The notes beneath the pieces were generated by a model. It saw only the letters and a list, made by a program, of their open reading frames with translations. It was not told the origin of the DNA and ran no database searches. Shown in pieces: positions 6,506-13,841 of a stretch of DNA of 15,070 bases (within the stretch, counting starts at the first letter, position 1; every line of letters starts with the position of its first letter). The stretch is taken from contig CAJUOR010000046.1 of NCBI GenBank assembly GCA_910588165.1, positions 1-15,070 on the forward strand, given 5' to 3'. This DNA comes from an uncultured Thomasclavelia sp. Its GTDB lineage: Bacteria > Bacillota_I > Bacilli_A > Erysipelotrichales > Coprobacillaceae. Made by a program: the position numbers and the translations under genes.

Positions 6506-9117
6506 TATTTTAAATCATACCAAGTCTTTCCGTAGCTGCCTTCAGCTTTTAATGACACTTTCATCGGATAGACTTGTTCCATACCCTCACGAATAATTTC
6601 AGACATTACATCTAATTCTTCTTTTTTAATATCAAACACTAATTCATCATGTACTTGTAGAATCATTTTAGATTGGACTTTTTTCTCTTTCATCAATTGA
6701 TTGACTTTAATCATGGCAAGCTTCAATAAATCTGCCGCACTTCCTTGAATTGGCGTATTCATAGCTAAACGTTTGCCTAATTCACGGCGCATAAAGTTCT
6801 TCTCATTGATTTCCGGGATATAACGGCGTCGATTCATCATCGTTGAAACATAACCATGTTCTTGACAGAATTCAATTTGATGATCCATATAGGCTTTGAT
6901 TTCCGGATAAGAAGCAAAATAGCGTTCAATAAAGTTTTTAGCTTCAATAATTGAAACACCTACCTGATTAGATAAACCGAAGTCACTCATACCGTAAATA
7001 ATGCCGAAGTTAATCGCTTTAGCTTGACGGCGCATATCTTTTGTCACCTTATCAACCGCTACTCCGAAAATGTCGCTGGCTGTTTTAGTATGAATATCCA
7101 TACCGCTGTTAAAAGCCTCAATCAATGCTGCAACATCAGCTAATCCGGCAACGACACGCAACTCGATTTGCGAGTAGTCAAAAGATAAAATATAGTCGTA
7201 TTCCGGAATAAAGGCTTGCCTGATTTTTTTACCTTCCTCATAGCGAATCGGAATATTTTGTAGATTAGGATCAGTGCTGCTTAATCTTCCTGTCTGCGTT
7301 AAAGCCTGATTATACATAGTATGTATTTTACCGTCAATAAATACTTGGTCTTGTAAACCGACAATGTAGGTTGAATTGAGTTTGGTTAAGGTTCTATAAT
7401 CTAAAATCTTTTGAATAATCGGGTGGAATGGTGCTAGCTTTTCTAACACTTCCGCCGCTGTTGAATAACCGGTTTTGGTCTTCTTGCTACCTGGTAACTG
7501 CATCTTTTCAAACAATACTTCCCCTAACTGTTTTGGTGAAGCAATATTAAACTTTTCCCCGGCAAGCTCGTAGATTTCTTTTTCTAAAACATCAATTCGC
7601 TTTGTCATTTCTAATTCTTGAGCTTTCAATGTTTCGACGTTAACTAGCACCCCTGTATATTCCATCTTCGCAAGAATATAAGTGAGTGGTAATTCAATAT
7701 TTTCATAAAGTTCATACTGTTCTTCTTGTTTTAAATGCTCAATCAAAGGCTCTTTCAAACTAGCAATCGCCTTAGCTTGAAGGCAATAATATTGAGCAGC
7801 TTTCTCTAAAGCGGGAATTTGACGTTTTGCCCCTTTACCGAAAACATCTTCTTCATACATCACGTCATCGTAATCATAGGTTTCTGCCACAATCTTCAAG
7901 TCATCTTTTAATGACGGATTTAAAATATAGCTGGCTAATTGCAAGTCAAAACCGTAACCGGCAATTTCAATGCCATTCCATTTTGACGCAATCATTTCTT
8001 TTTTCACATTATAACCATATTTCATAAGTTGAGGATCTTTTAAAGCTTTCTTGAAGGCTTCATCTTCTAAGGCATCTTCATAGCTGATATAGTAACCTTT
8101 ATTATGAATATAAACGGCATAACCTAAAATAATGCTTTTATGATAATTAGTTCCATAAACCCCGACAACCAGAGCAAAAGGTTCGTTTAAAATAGGCATT
8201 TGCTTAACAATTTCATATGTAAATGTGCTTTCTTCCTCTTTAGGACTTAGTGTATGATCCAATCTTTTTAATAATGAATACATATCATAACGGCGGTAGA
8301 ATGCCGCTAAATCATCGTAGTAATCATCTTTTAATTTCAAATCATCTATTTGAATATCTAAAGGAATATCCGTTAAAATAGTCGCAATCTTTTTCGAATC
8401 TAAACCGGCTTGAATACCTTCACGGATTTTCTCGCCCATTTTACCGGAAATCTCCGAAGCGTGTTCTTTTAAATTCTCAATTGTCTGATATGTATGCAGC
8501 AATTTTAAAGCGGTCTTTTCTCCTACCCCTTTAATCCCTGGAATATTGTCGGATGTATCGCCCATCAATCCTAATAAGTCGCGCATTTGACTTGGTTCTA
8601 AGCCATATTTTTCATAAAAGGTTGTCGGTGTAATAATATCATCGCTCTTGGTTTTCGTATTTCTTTTATAAACCGAAATATGTTCTGAAACAAGTTGCAT
8701 CATGTCCTTATCACCGGTCATAATAGCCACCTCATAGCCTTCTTTTTCAGCTTGTTTAGCGACTGTTCCTAAAATATCATCACCTTCATAACCCTCTAAT
8801 TCATAATGAGGAATGTGGTAAGCATCTAGAAACTCACGCACCATTGAAAACTGTTGTTTCAACTCTTGAGGCGTTTCTTTGCGTGTACCTTTATAGTCTT
8901 TTAATAATTCGTTTCTGAAGGTCTTGCCCTTAGCATCAAACGCAACCATAATAGCGTCCGGATTCTGTTTCAAAACACTTTCTAATCTTGTCGCAAATCC
9001 AAAGACAGCATTAGTCGGCACACCATCTTTATTGGTCATTAAATTTCCCATGGTTGCCGTTGCATAATATGAACTAAAAAGCCAATAGTTACCATCAATC
9101 AATACTATTTTTTTCAT
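6505..9117 (-). CDS. polA: DNA polymerase I
   Basis: Repair and Okazaki-fragment-processing polymerase. 870 residues. The N-terminal 5'-3' exonuclease domain (1 to about 290) keeps its metal ligands: GDD at 112-114, TGDKD at 134-138, and GDTSDNIPG at 186-194. The middle domain (about 300-460) is a 3'-5' exonuclease fold without the acidic residues: no DxE where motif I should lie (FALVVGVYG), and AAQYYCLQA instead of a YxxxD motif III. The polymerase domain has motif A DYSQIELR (D647), motif B RRQAKAINFGIIYG (K700, F704, Y708) and motif C QVHDE (D824). F704 at the O-helix position predicts discrimination against dideoxynucleotides. The start is ATG 9115-9117 with GAAGGTGAT upstream; a longer frame to 9156 would run through the promoter. 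Confidence 0.97.
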   Translation of the reverse strand: MKKIVLIDGNYWLFSSYYATATMGNLMTNKDGVPTNAVFGFATRLESVLKQNPDAIMVAFDAKGKTFRNELLKDYKGTRKETPQELKQQFSMVREFLDAYHIPHYELEGYEGDDILGTVAKQAEKEGYEVAIMTGDKDMMQLVSEHISVYKRNTKTKSDDIITPTTFYEKYGLEPSQMRDLLGLMGDTSDNIPGIKGVGEKTALKLLHTYQTIENLKEHASEISGKMGEKIREGIQAGLDSKKIATILTDIPLDIQIDDLKLKDDYYDDLAAFYRRYDMYSLLKRLDHTLSPKEEESTFTYEIVKQMPILNEPFALVVGVYGTNYHKSIILGYAVYIHNKGYYISYEDALEDEAFKKALKDPQLMKYGYNVKKEMIASKWNGIEIAGYGFDLQLASYILNPSLKDDLKIVAETYDYDDVMYEEDVFGKGAKRQIPALEKAAQYYCLQAKAIASLKEPLIEHLKQEEQYELYENIELPLTYILAKMEYTGVLVNVETLKAQELEMTKRIDVLEKEIYELAGEKFNIASPKQLGEVLFEKMQLPGSKKTKTGYSTAAEVLEKLAPFHPIIQKILDYRTLTKLNSTYIVGLQDQVFIDGKIHTMYNQALTQTGRLSSTDPNLQNIPIRYEEGKKIRQAFIPEYDYILSFDYSQIELRVVAGLADVAALIEAFNSGMDIHTKTASDIFGVAVDKVTKDMRRQAKAINFGIIYGMSDFGLSNQVGVSIIEAKNFIERYFASYPEIKAYMDHQIEFCQEHGYVSTMMNRRRYIPEINEKNFMRRELGKRLAMNTPIQGSAADLLKLAMIKVNQLMKEKKVQSKMILQVHDELVFDIKKEELDVMSEIIREGMEQVYPMKVSLKAEGSYGKTWYDLK

Positions 9118-9134
9118 TTTTATCACCTTCTCAT

Positions 9135-9161
9135 ATTGTACCATATTCTTAGGCATGACAA
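9135..9161 (-). promoter_or_regulatory. Putative promoter of the polA operon
   Basis: Minus strand: -10 TACAAT (9135-9140) with an extended TGG, 15-base spacer, -35 TTGTCA (9156-9161). It sits between the dnaE terminator and polA. A start near 9128 would put the Shine-Dalgarno almost at the 5' end of the mRNA. The short spacer lowers confidence. Confidence 0.45.
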
Positions 9162-9195
9162 AAGTAAAAAACGTCAGATTATTAACTGACGTTTT
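9162..9195 (-). terminator. Rho-independent terminator of dnaE
   Basis: Minus strand: perfect 10-bp stem AAAACGTCAG/CTGACGTTTT (9186-9195 with 9168-9177), 8-base loop, followed by a T-rich tail (GTTTTTTACTTTT). The stem begins inside the dnaE stop codon (9194-9196). Confidence 0.85.
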
Positions 9196-12100
9196 ACAAA
9201 GCTTTTAAGCGCCGAATATTTAAAGATAAGGCATTTCTGAATGACACTTTTCCTTCAACTAAAATCATTTGACCACGCTTTAAATAACTTTGGTAAGTTT
9301 CATACTGATCACTAAATAAAACACAATCAATATTGCCGGTTTCATCATAGCAAGTCAAAAAGCACATATTCTGCCCTTTCTTATCACGAATAGTCTTAAC
9401 TCTTTCTATACACAAAACACTTGTGACCGTTTGATTAACTGCCTCCGCCATATATCCTACTTGAACTGTTGGTATATTCACTTTATTGCGATATAAGACA
9501 ACCGGGTGAGTTGTAAGATAAATACCTAAAACACGTTTTTCATTTTCCAAAACTTCATAGCGGTCATCTTCGGCATATTTCAAAACTAAATCAAACTGAA
9601 TAGCTGTTACAAGCGTTTGTTCAGAGGCACTTTTCACTTTTTCTAAATTGATTTTCATCATCTTACGACTTAGCTGAAATTCATCTAAAGCCCCTGCATC
9701 TATCAAAGCCTCAATTGTCTTATTCGACAGACGATAAGGCGTCATTCTTGTCACAAAATCATTGTAATCCTTAAAAATGCCGTTCTTATTTCTTTCTTCC
9801 AATATCATTTGATAAGAGGCGATACCGACATCTTTAATCGCTAATAAAGAATATCGAATATTATTCTCTTGAACTGTAAAACGATCAAATGAATAATTAA
9901 CCGACGGTTTCAAAATCGCAACACCATACTTGCGACTTTCCTGCATACACATCAATTTATTTTTATCGCTAGATTGATTATTTGAAAGTAAAGCAGCGAA
10001 AAATTGCAGTGGATAGTGAGATTTTAAGTAAGCCATTTGCAAAGCCACTAAAGCATAAGCAACAGAATGGGAACGATTAAAACCATAATTGGCAAAACGC
10101 TCAATATTGTCATAAATCAATGTAGCTGTTTCTTCTTGATAACCTTGAGCTTTAGCACCATCAATAAATTCCTTTTTCATTTTCTGCATTAAAGTTGTTT
10201 CTTTTTTACTCATCGCTTTACGCAAAATATCAGCTTTTCCCATAGTAAAACCGGCAAAGCGTGTGGCAATTTGCATAATCTGTTCCTGATAGATTAAAAT
10301 ACCGTAAGTTGACACCAAGATATCTTTCAAATCATCATGAAGATAGGTAATCGGCTCTTGATGATGTCGTCTTGCTAGGTAAATCGGAATATTTTGCATT
10401 GGTCCTGGGCGATATAAAGCGATAGCTGCCACAACATCTTCAAAATTTTGCGTATGAATTTTTCTTAATAACGAGACCATACCTTCCGATTCTAATTGAA
10501 AGACGCCAAATGTATCTCCTGCCGCAATCATTTGGTAAGTCTTAGCATCATCTAAAGGAATATTATTCAAGTTAATTTTTTCACCCGTTTGGTCTTCAAT
10601 TCCTTTGAGAATATAAGATACAATCGTTAAATTTCTTAAACCTAAGAAATCCATTTTCAATAAACCGGCTTCTTCAATATAATCCTTTGAGTATTGTGAT
10701 ATCACTGTTTTTGAAGGCCCTAAAGCCAAAGGAATGACATCGCTTAAATCTTCATCACTTAAAACCACCCCGGCAGCATGTGTTGATACATTTCGCGGTA
10801 ATTTTTCAACTATAAAAACTGAATCTATGACTTGAGCTAATGCCTTTTCCTTTCTGACTGCTGATTGAAAGGCATTAGATTCCTGATACATTTGTCTGGC
10901 TGTTTTCTTATACTTAGGCATTGTCGGTACCATCTTAGCAATCTGTTCAAGTTTCACTAAAGAGATACCGGCAGCTTTACCTAAATCTTTGATGGCAACT
11001 TTCGGTCCATAAGTATTAAACGTTACTATTTGGCAAACGTGCTCTTTCCCATAACGCTCTATTACATAATTAACAACTTCTTCACGCCTGTCATCTTGGA
11101 AATCGACATCAATATCCGGCATACTGATACGTTCGGGATTTAAGAAGCGTTCAAAAATTAAATCATATTGAATCGGATCGACATTGGTAATTCCCAAAAC
11201 ATAAGCAACAAGGCTCCCGGCTGCACTCCCACGCCCCGGTCCAACTAAGATGCCTTGTGTTTTAGCAAACCTAACATAATCATAAACAATCAAAAAATAA
11301 TCGGCAAACTGCATTTCGATAATAATCTTCAATTCATCTTTTAAGCGTTCATAATATACCTCAGGAATCTCTTTACCTTGAAATCTTTTCTTTAATCCTA
11401 CCTTGCACAAAGCGGTTAAGTAATCTTTACTTAAGACTTGGTTAGGCGTTTTAAACTTAGGTAAATGTAATTGTCCTAAAGGAATTTCCGCTTGACACAT
11501 TGTCATTAAACGGCGTGTATTTGCCAAAATATCTTCAGAGAAAAGTTGTTTCATCTCTGTCTCGCTTTTTAAATAAGCCTCCTGACTTGCCAATTCGACT
11601 TGTCCTGAAATAACTTGCTGTTTTAAGGAAGCTTCCAAGTATTTTAAAGTTACGGCTTCTTCTTTAAAAAGATAGCGTACTTCATTAGAACATACAACTA
11701 CAACATTGAGCATTTTAGCTAAGCTTAATAACTGTTCATTGATATTTTTATGTAAAGCCAAACCTAAGTCAACTAGGCAAATATATAACTGTTTACCTAA
11801 GGCTTCTTTCAAGGCTTTTAAACAATTGACTGCCTCATTTTGCAGTTCCTTTAACAATAAACGATATAAAATTGACTGTTCGCCACTTAATAAAACAAAT
11901 AGATGCTCTTTATAGTCCAAGATGTGTGAAAAATCAAGGGCTTTTTTTTCTTCTACTTGAAGCATACTGGTAAGCTTAACTAAGCCAAAATAACCTTGAG
12001 TATCTTTCGCTAATAAAACAACAGGAAATATATTATCTTGAAAATTAACAGTAATTTCTAAGCCATAGATAGGACGGATGCCGGCACTTTGACAAGCGTG

Positions 12101-12250
12101 CATAAACTCCATCGCGCCAAACATCTGATGATGATCGGTTAATGCCAAACAATCAATCTCGAGTTGTTTAGCTCTTTGAATTAACATAGGAATACTGATA
12201 GTGCTTTTTTGAAAACTATATGCACTATATACTTGTAAGTGTCCAAACAT
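9194..12250 (-). CDS. dnaE: DNA polymerase III alpha subunit, DnaE
   Basis: Replicative C-family polymerase. In Firmicutes that also have PolC, DnaE extends RNA primers before handing over to PolC; polC is not in this window. 1018 residues, about 100 fewer than B. subtilis DnaE. Order: degenerate PHP domain (1 to about 250); palm with GPGRGSAAGS (337-346), PDIDVDF (378-384, catalytic D379 and D381) and KMDFLGL (third aspartate D534); fingers with FANYGFNRSHSVAYA; and an OB-fold domain in the last 70 or so residues. The PHP motif reads HLQVYS instead of HLHVHS, and the usual DVHY is EVRY (R192), so metal binding is probably lost. The ATG at 12248-12250 has AGGAGG 7 bases upstream. It appears to be a single-gene unit. 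Confidence 0.96.
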   Translation of the reverse strand: MFGHLQVYSAYSFQKSTISIPMLIQRAKQLEIDCLALTDHHQMFGAMEFMHACQSAGIRPIYGLEITVNFQDNIFPVVLLAKDTQGYFGLVKLTSMLQVEEKKALDFSHILDYKEHLFVLLSGEQSILYRLLLKELQNEAVNCLKALKEALGKQLYICLVDLGLALHKNINEQLLSLAKMLNVVVVCSNEVRYLFKEEAVTLKYLEASLKQQVISGQVELASQEAYLKSETEMKQLFSEDILANTRRLMTMCQAEIPLGQLHLPKFKTPNQVLSKDYLTALCKVGLKKRFQGKEIPEVYYERLKDELKIIIEMQFADYFLIVYDYVRFAKTQGILVGPGRGSAAGSLVAYVLGITNVDPIQYDLIFERFLNPERISMPDIDVDFQDDRREEVVNYVIERYGKEHVCQIVTFNTYGPKVAIKDLGKAAGISLVKLEQIAKMVPTMPKYKKTARQMYQESNAFQSAVRKEKALAQVIDSVFIVEKLPRNVSTHAAGVVLSDEDLSDVIPLALGPSKTVISQYSKDYIEEAGLLKMDFLGLRNLTIVSYILKGIEDQTGEKINLNNIPLDDAKTYQMIAAGDTFGVFQLESEGMVSLLRKIHTQNFEDVVAAIALYRPGPMQNIPIYLARRHHQEPITYLHDDLKDILVSTYGILIYQEQIMQIATRFAGFTMGKADILRKAMSKKETTLMQKMKKEFIDGAKAQGYQEETATLIYDNIERFANYGFNRSHSVAYALVALQMAYLKSHYPLQFFAALLSNNQSSDKNKLMCMQESRKYGVAILKPSVNYSFDRFTVQENNIRYSLLAIKDVGIASYQMILEERNKNGIFKDYNDFVTRMTPYRLSNKTIEALIDAGALDEFQLSRKMMKINLEKVKSASEQTLVTAIQFDLVLKYAEDDRYEVLENEKRVLGIYLTTHPVVLYRNKVNIPTVQVGYMAEAVNQTVTSVLCIERVKTIRDKKGQNMCFLTCYDETGNIDCVLFSDQYETYQSYLKRGQMILVEGKVSFRNALSLNIRRLKAL

Positions 12251-12276
12251 CCTATCGCCTCCTCTACCTTATCTTT

Positions 12277-12282
12277 ATTATA
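12277..12282 (-). promoter_or_regulatory. Putative -10 box of the dnaE promoter
   Basis: A perfect TATAAT on the minus strand, about 27 bases before the dnaE ATG and just past the preceding terminator. No good -35 box is visible at the right spacing (only T-rich DNA from the terminator tail), so the promoter call is tentative. Confidence 0.45.
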
Positions 12283-12295
12283 CACAAAGTCCCCC

Positions 12296-12328
12296 AAATT
12301 AAAAAGGCTTTTAAAGAAAGAAAAGCCT
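12296..12328 (-). terminator. Rho-independent terminator of the small membrane protein gene
   Basis: Minus strand: perfect 8-bp stem AGGCTTTT/AAAAGCCT (12321-12328 with 12305-12312), 8-base loop, tail TTTTTAATTT. The upstream arm is coding sequence (last residues of the gene) and the stop codon at 12311-12313 lies in the hairpin. Confidence 0.8.
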
Positions 12329-12625
12329 CAAGCCGATAAATATAAAAATAACGCCTAAAATAAAAAGCCCGACACCGTATATCCACCAAAATAGCATGAT
12401 TGTTTTAAACCAATACAATAAGGCTAAGCGATATAAATACAAAACAAGCACACCTAGATATATTTCAATATGAAAAAAACAATTGCGATAAAAACGCCAT
12501 ACAATCAAAATTGATACAATCAGTGCTAACAGATGAAACGGCAGCCAAGTCTTTATAAAAATAAGTTGCAAGAATAAGAGTATCCCACAAATACCATGCC
12601 ATGTATAAAACATTCGATAATCCAT
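12311..12625 (-). CDS. Small integral membrane protein of unknown function
   Basis: 104 residues, not recognised as a member of any family. It is very hydrophobic, with four likely membrane helices at about 9-26, 28-46, 53-72 and 75-103 and short connecting loops. It is rich in Ile, Leu, Phe, Tyr and Trp, with few charges (RFYRN near 44-48; YR near 65). No signal for a substrate or partner is visible. The ATG at 12623-12625 has a strong site GGAGGGG 5 bases upstream, and the gene ends in its own terminator, so it is very likely expressed. It lies between the terminator of the apbE operon and the dnaE promoter. I see no convincing promoter in the 70 bases upstream; partial read-through from the apbE operon could feed it. 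It could be a polytopic fragment or a lineage-specific protein. Confidence 0.72.
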   Translation of the reverse strand: MDYRMFYTWHGICGILLFLQLIFIKTWLPFHLLALIVSILIVWRFYRNCFFHIEIYLGVLVLYLYRLALLYWFKTIMLFWWIYGVGLFILGVIFIFIGLRLFFL

Positions 12626-12674
12626 CTAATCCCCTCCATTCACAACTTATGAAAGGAATTTAACTTTTAGTATT

Positions 12675-12697
12675 AAAAAAACTGCATAGTGCAGTTT
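12675..12697 (-). terminator. Rho-independent terminator of the apbE operon
   Basis: Minus strand: perfect 8-bp stem AAACTGCA/TGCAGTTT (12690-12697 with 12679-12686), 3-base loop, followed by T residues. The stem overlaps the stop codon of the TSCPD gene (12696-12698). Confidence 0.83.
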
Positions 12698-12938
12698 AAA
12701 GTGCTTCTTTTAAAGCTTGAGCTAATTGATCCGGACAAGAAGTTGGTTTAGATCCACAACGAACACCTTCCATACGAGCAATCGCATCATTGACGTCCAT
12801 TCCGGCAATTAAACGACAGATACCTTGTAAATTACCGTTACAACCTCCGATTACTTTCGCATTCTTAATCTTTCCATCTTCTACTTCAATTGTCATCTTT
12901 TTGCTGCAAACACCTTTTGGTGTATATTCAATTACCAT
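12696..12938 (-). CDS. TSCPD domain protein (TIGR03905-like)
   Basis: 80-residue cytoplasmic protein that resembles the small stand-alone TSCPD family. The named motif appears near the C-terminus as KPTSCPDQLAQAL (64-76). The family resembles a C-terminal domain found in some B12-dependent ribonucleotide reductases; its biochemical role is not established, as far as I know. Five cysteines (C11, C33, C41, C61, C68) sit in short conserved turns: GVCSKK, GGCNGN, GICRL, GVRCGS and TSCPD. This suggests metal binding or redox chemistry (inference). The ATG at 12936-12938 has AGGAGG 8 bases upstream and overlaps the end of the Gx transporter gene by 11 bases. It is the last gene of the apbE operon and ends in a terminator. 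Confidence 0.88.
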   Translation of the reverse strand: MVIEYTPKGVCSKKMTIEVEDGKIKNAKVIGGCNGNLQGICRLIAGMDVNDAIARMEGVRCGSKPTSCPDQLAQALKEAL

Positions 12939-13443
12939 TTTTTATGCCTCCTTTAGTATGTAATAAAACAAGATATGCAATATATCCGGTAAACAAGCCC
13001 GTTGGAATAGCGGCTAATGTCAATACCGGCAAATAGTATATCATTGCACTTGTGTTATAAATCACCATGACGGCAAGAATTTGTCCTACGCCATGGAAAA
13101 CACCACTTAAAACACTGATACCTAAAATAGAAAATTTTCCTATTTTCCAAACGATAATAGAAATAATCGTACATAGTGCCACCCCTGATAAACTCAAGAA
13201 AAAACCTGTTGAAAAAAGTCTTCCGTTTAACAAAGAAGCAAACACAACTCGTCCGAAGTTAATCTCCAACATCTCTTTAGGTCCGTAGATATGTAAACAA
13301 ATCAACCCAATAATATTCGCAAAACCAAACCTTACCCCAGGAATTGCAGGCAATTCAATTAGACCTTCCGCATAATGCAAAACAACCCCTAATGCCAACA
13401 GCATCGTAAGCTCTGTCATTTTCCTTACTTTTTTTCCTTGCAT
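12928..13443 (-). CDS. Gx transporter family membrane protein (Pfam Hpre_diP_synt_I type)
   Basis: 171-residue polytopic membrane protein. It matches the family often labelled heptaprenyl diphosphate synthase component I, a name that is probably misleading because the protein resembles small ECF-type transporter S components. Visible signature: LALGVVLHYAEGLIELP (16-32) followed by PGVRFGFANIIGL (35-47). About five or six hydrophobic segments follow, including 78-100, 105-128 and 138-161. The ATG at 13441-13443 overlaps the stop of the upstream gene by one base (TGATG), which suggests coupled translation; a GTG three bases upstream and an ATG at codon 10 are alternatives. It lies between the NusG_II protein and the TSCPD protein. 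This neighbourhood points to a membrane redox or flavin/quinone-related role; the substrate is unknown. Confidence 0.85.
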   Translation of the reverse strand: MQGKKVRKMTELTMLLALGVVLHYAEGLIELPAIPGVRFGFANIIGLICLHIYGPKEMLEINFGRVVFASLLNGRLFSTGFFLSLSGVALCTIISIIVWKIGKFSILGISVLSGVFHGVGQILAVMVIYNTSAMIYYLPVLTLAAIPTGLFTGYIAYLVLLHTKGGIKNGN

Positions 13444-13841
13444 CACTGAATCACCACATCTGCACCTTCCGTTGGTGCATTATCACTTTCTATCTGAACA
13501 AATACATGATTAGGTAAACAAACCAATGGGTTAATTGGTGATGAACTCCAACCTTGTTTTGAACAAATGTTATTAGGAGATGTTTCTTTTGAAATCCGAA
13601 CCTTTCCGTCCTCTACCTGAACTTCTAAATCGTCTAACAGTAAAGGATATTTTTCTTTTTCCAATAATACCGTTTCATTAATTGATAAATCCAAAGAAGC
13701 TACTAATTGATTATCATAGAAAACATTGACAGTGCCTGAGGTCGTACCGTAAAAGATTTGAAAAGTAAAATATAAACCAACAGAAAGGATAGCGGTCATG
13801 ACAATCACTGCCCAATCCCATTTATTCAGTAACTTCCACAT
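13443..13841 (-). CDS. Membrane-anchored NusG domain II protein
   Basis: Despite the name this is not the transcription factor NusG; the family consists of small extracytoplasmic proteins with a fold like the second NusG domain. About 132 residues: a short charged N-terminus, one membrane helix at about 10-30, then an outside domain. That domain ends with the family signature NNICSKQGW (C93) and PLVCLPNHVFVQIE (C108). The two cysteines could form a disulphide or bind a cofactor; that is inference. I use the ATG at 13839-13841, so the gene overlaps apbE by 20 bases. An in-frame TTG at 13863-13865 would give 140 residues. A GGAG lies 15 bases before the ATG, which is too far to be convincing, so coupling to apbE translation is likely. 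Confidence 0.85.
   Translation of the reverse strand: MWKLLNKWDWAVIVMTAILSVGLYFTFQIFYGTTSGTVNVFYDNQLVASLDLSINETVLLEKEKYPLLLDDLEVQVEDGKVRISKETSPNNICSKQGWSSSPINPLVCLPNHVFVQIESDNAPTEGADVVIQ

Noticed and set aside
7827..8027. Plus-strand ORF of 66 codons inside polA
   Set aside because: It lies antisense to well-conserved polA coding sequence, has no recognisable domain, and its composition mirrors the opposite strand.
9118..9156. Longer polA reading frame with 13 extra N-terminal residues
   Set aside because: The extension runs through the putative -10 box and the Shine-Dalgarno; MKKIVLIDGN is the usual Pol I start.
11706..11915. Plus-strand ORF of 69 codons inside dnaE
   Set aside because: Antisense shadow of dnaE with no family resemblance.
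13067..13288. Plus-strand ORF of 73 codons inside the Gx transporter gene
   Set aside because: Antisense shadow of a clear membrane protein gene.
12928..13443. Heptaprenyl diphosphate synthase subunit (isoprenoid synthesis)
   Set aside because: The protein is polytopic and lacks resemblance to the soluble HepS subunit; the label is a family-name artefact more likely covering a transporter-like protein.
13443..13841. Transcription elongation factor NusG
   Set aside because: There is no NGN domain or KOW motif; the protein has an N-terminal membrane helix and the Cys-containing signature of the extracytoplasmic NusG_II family.
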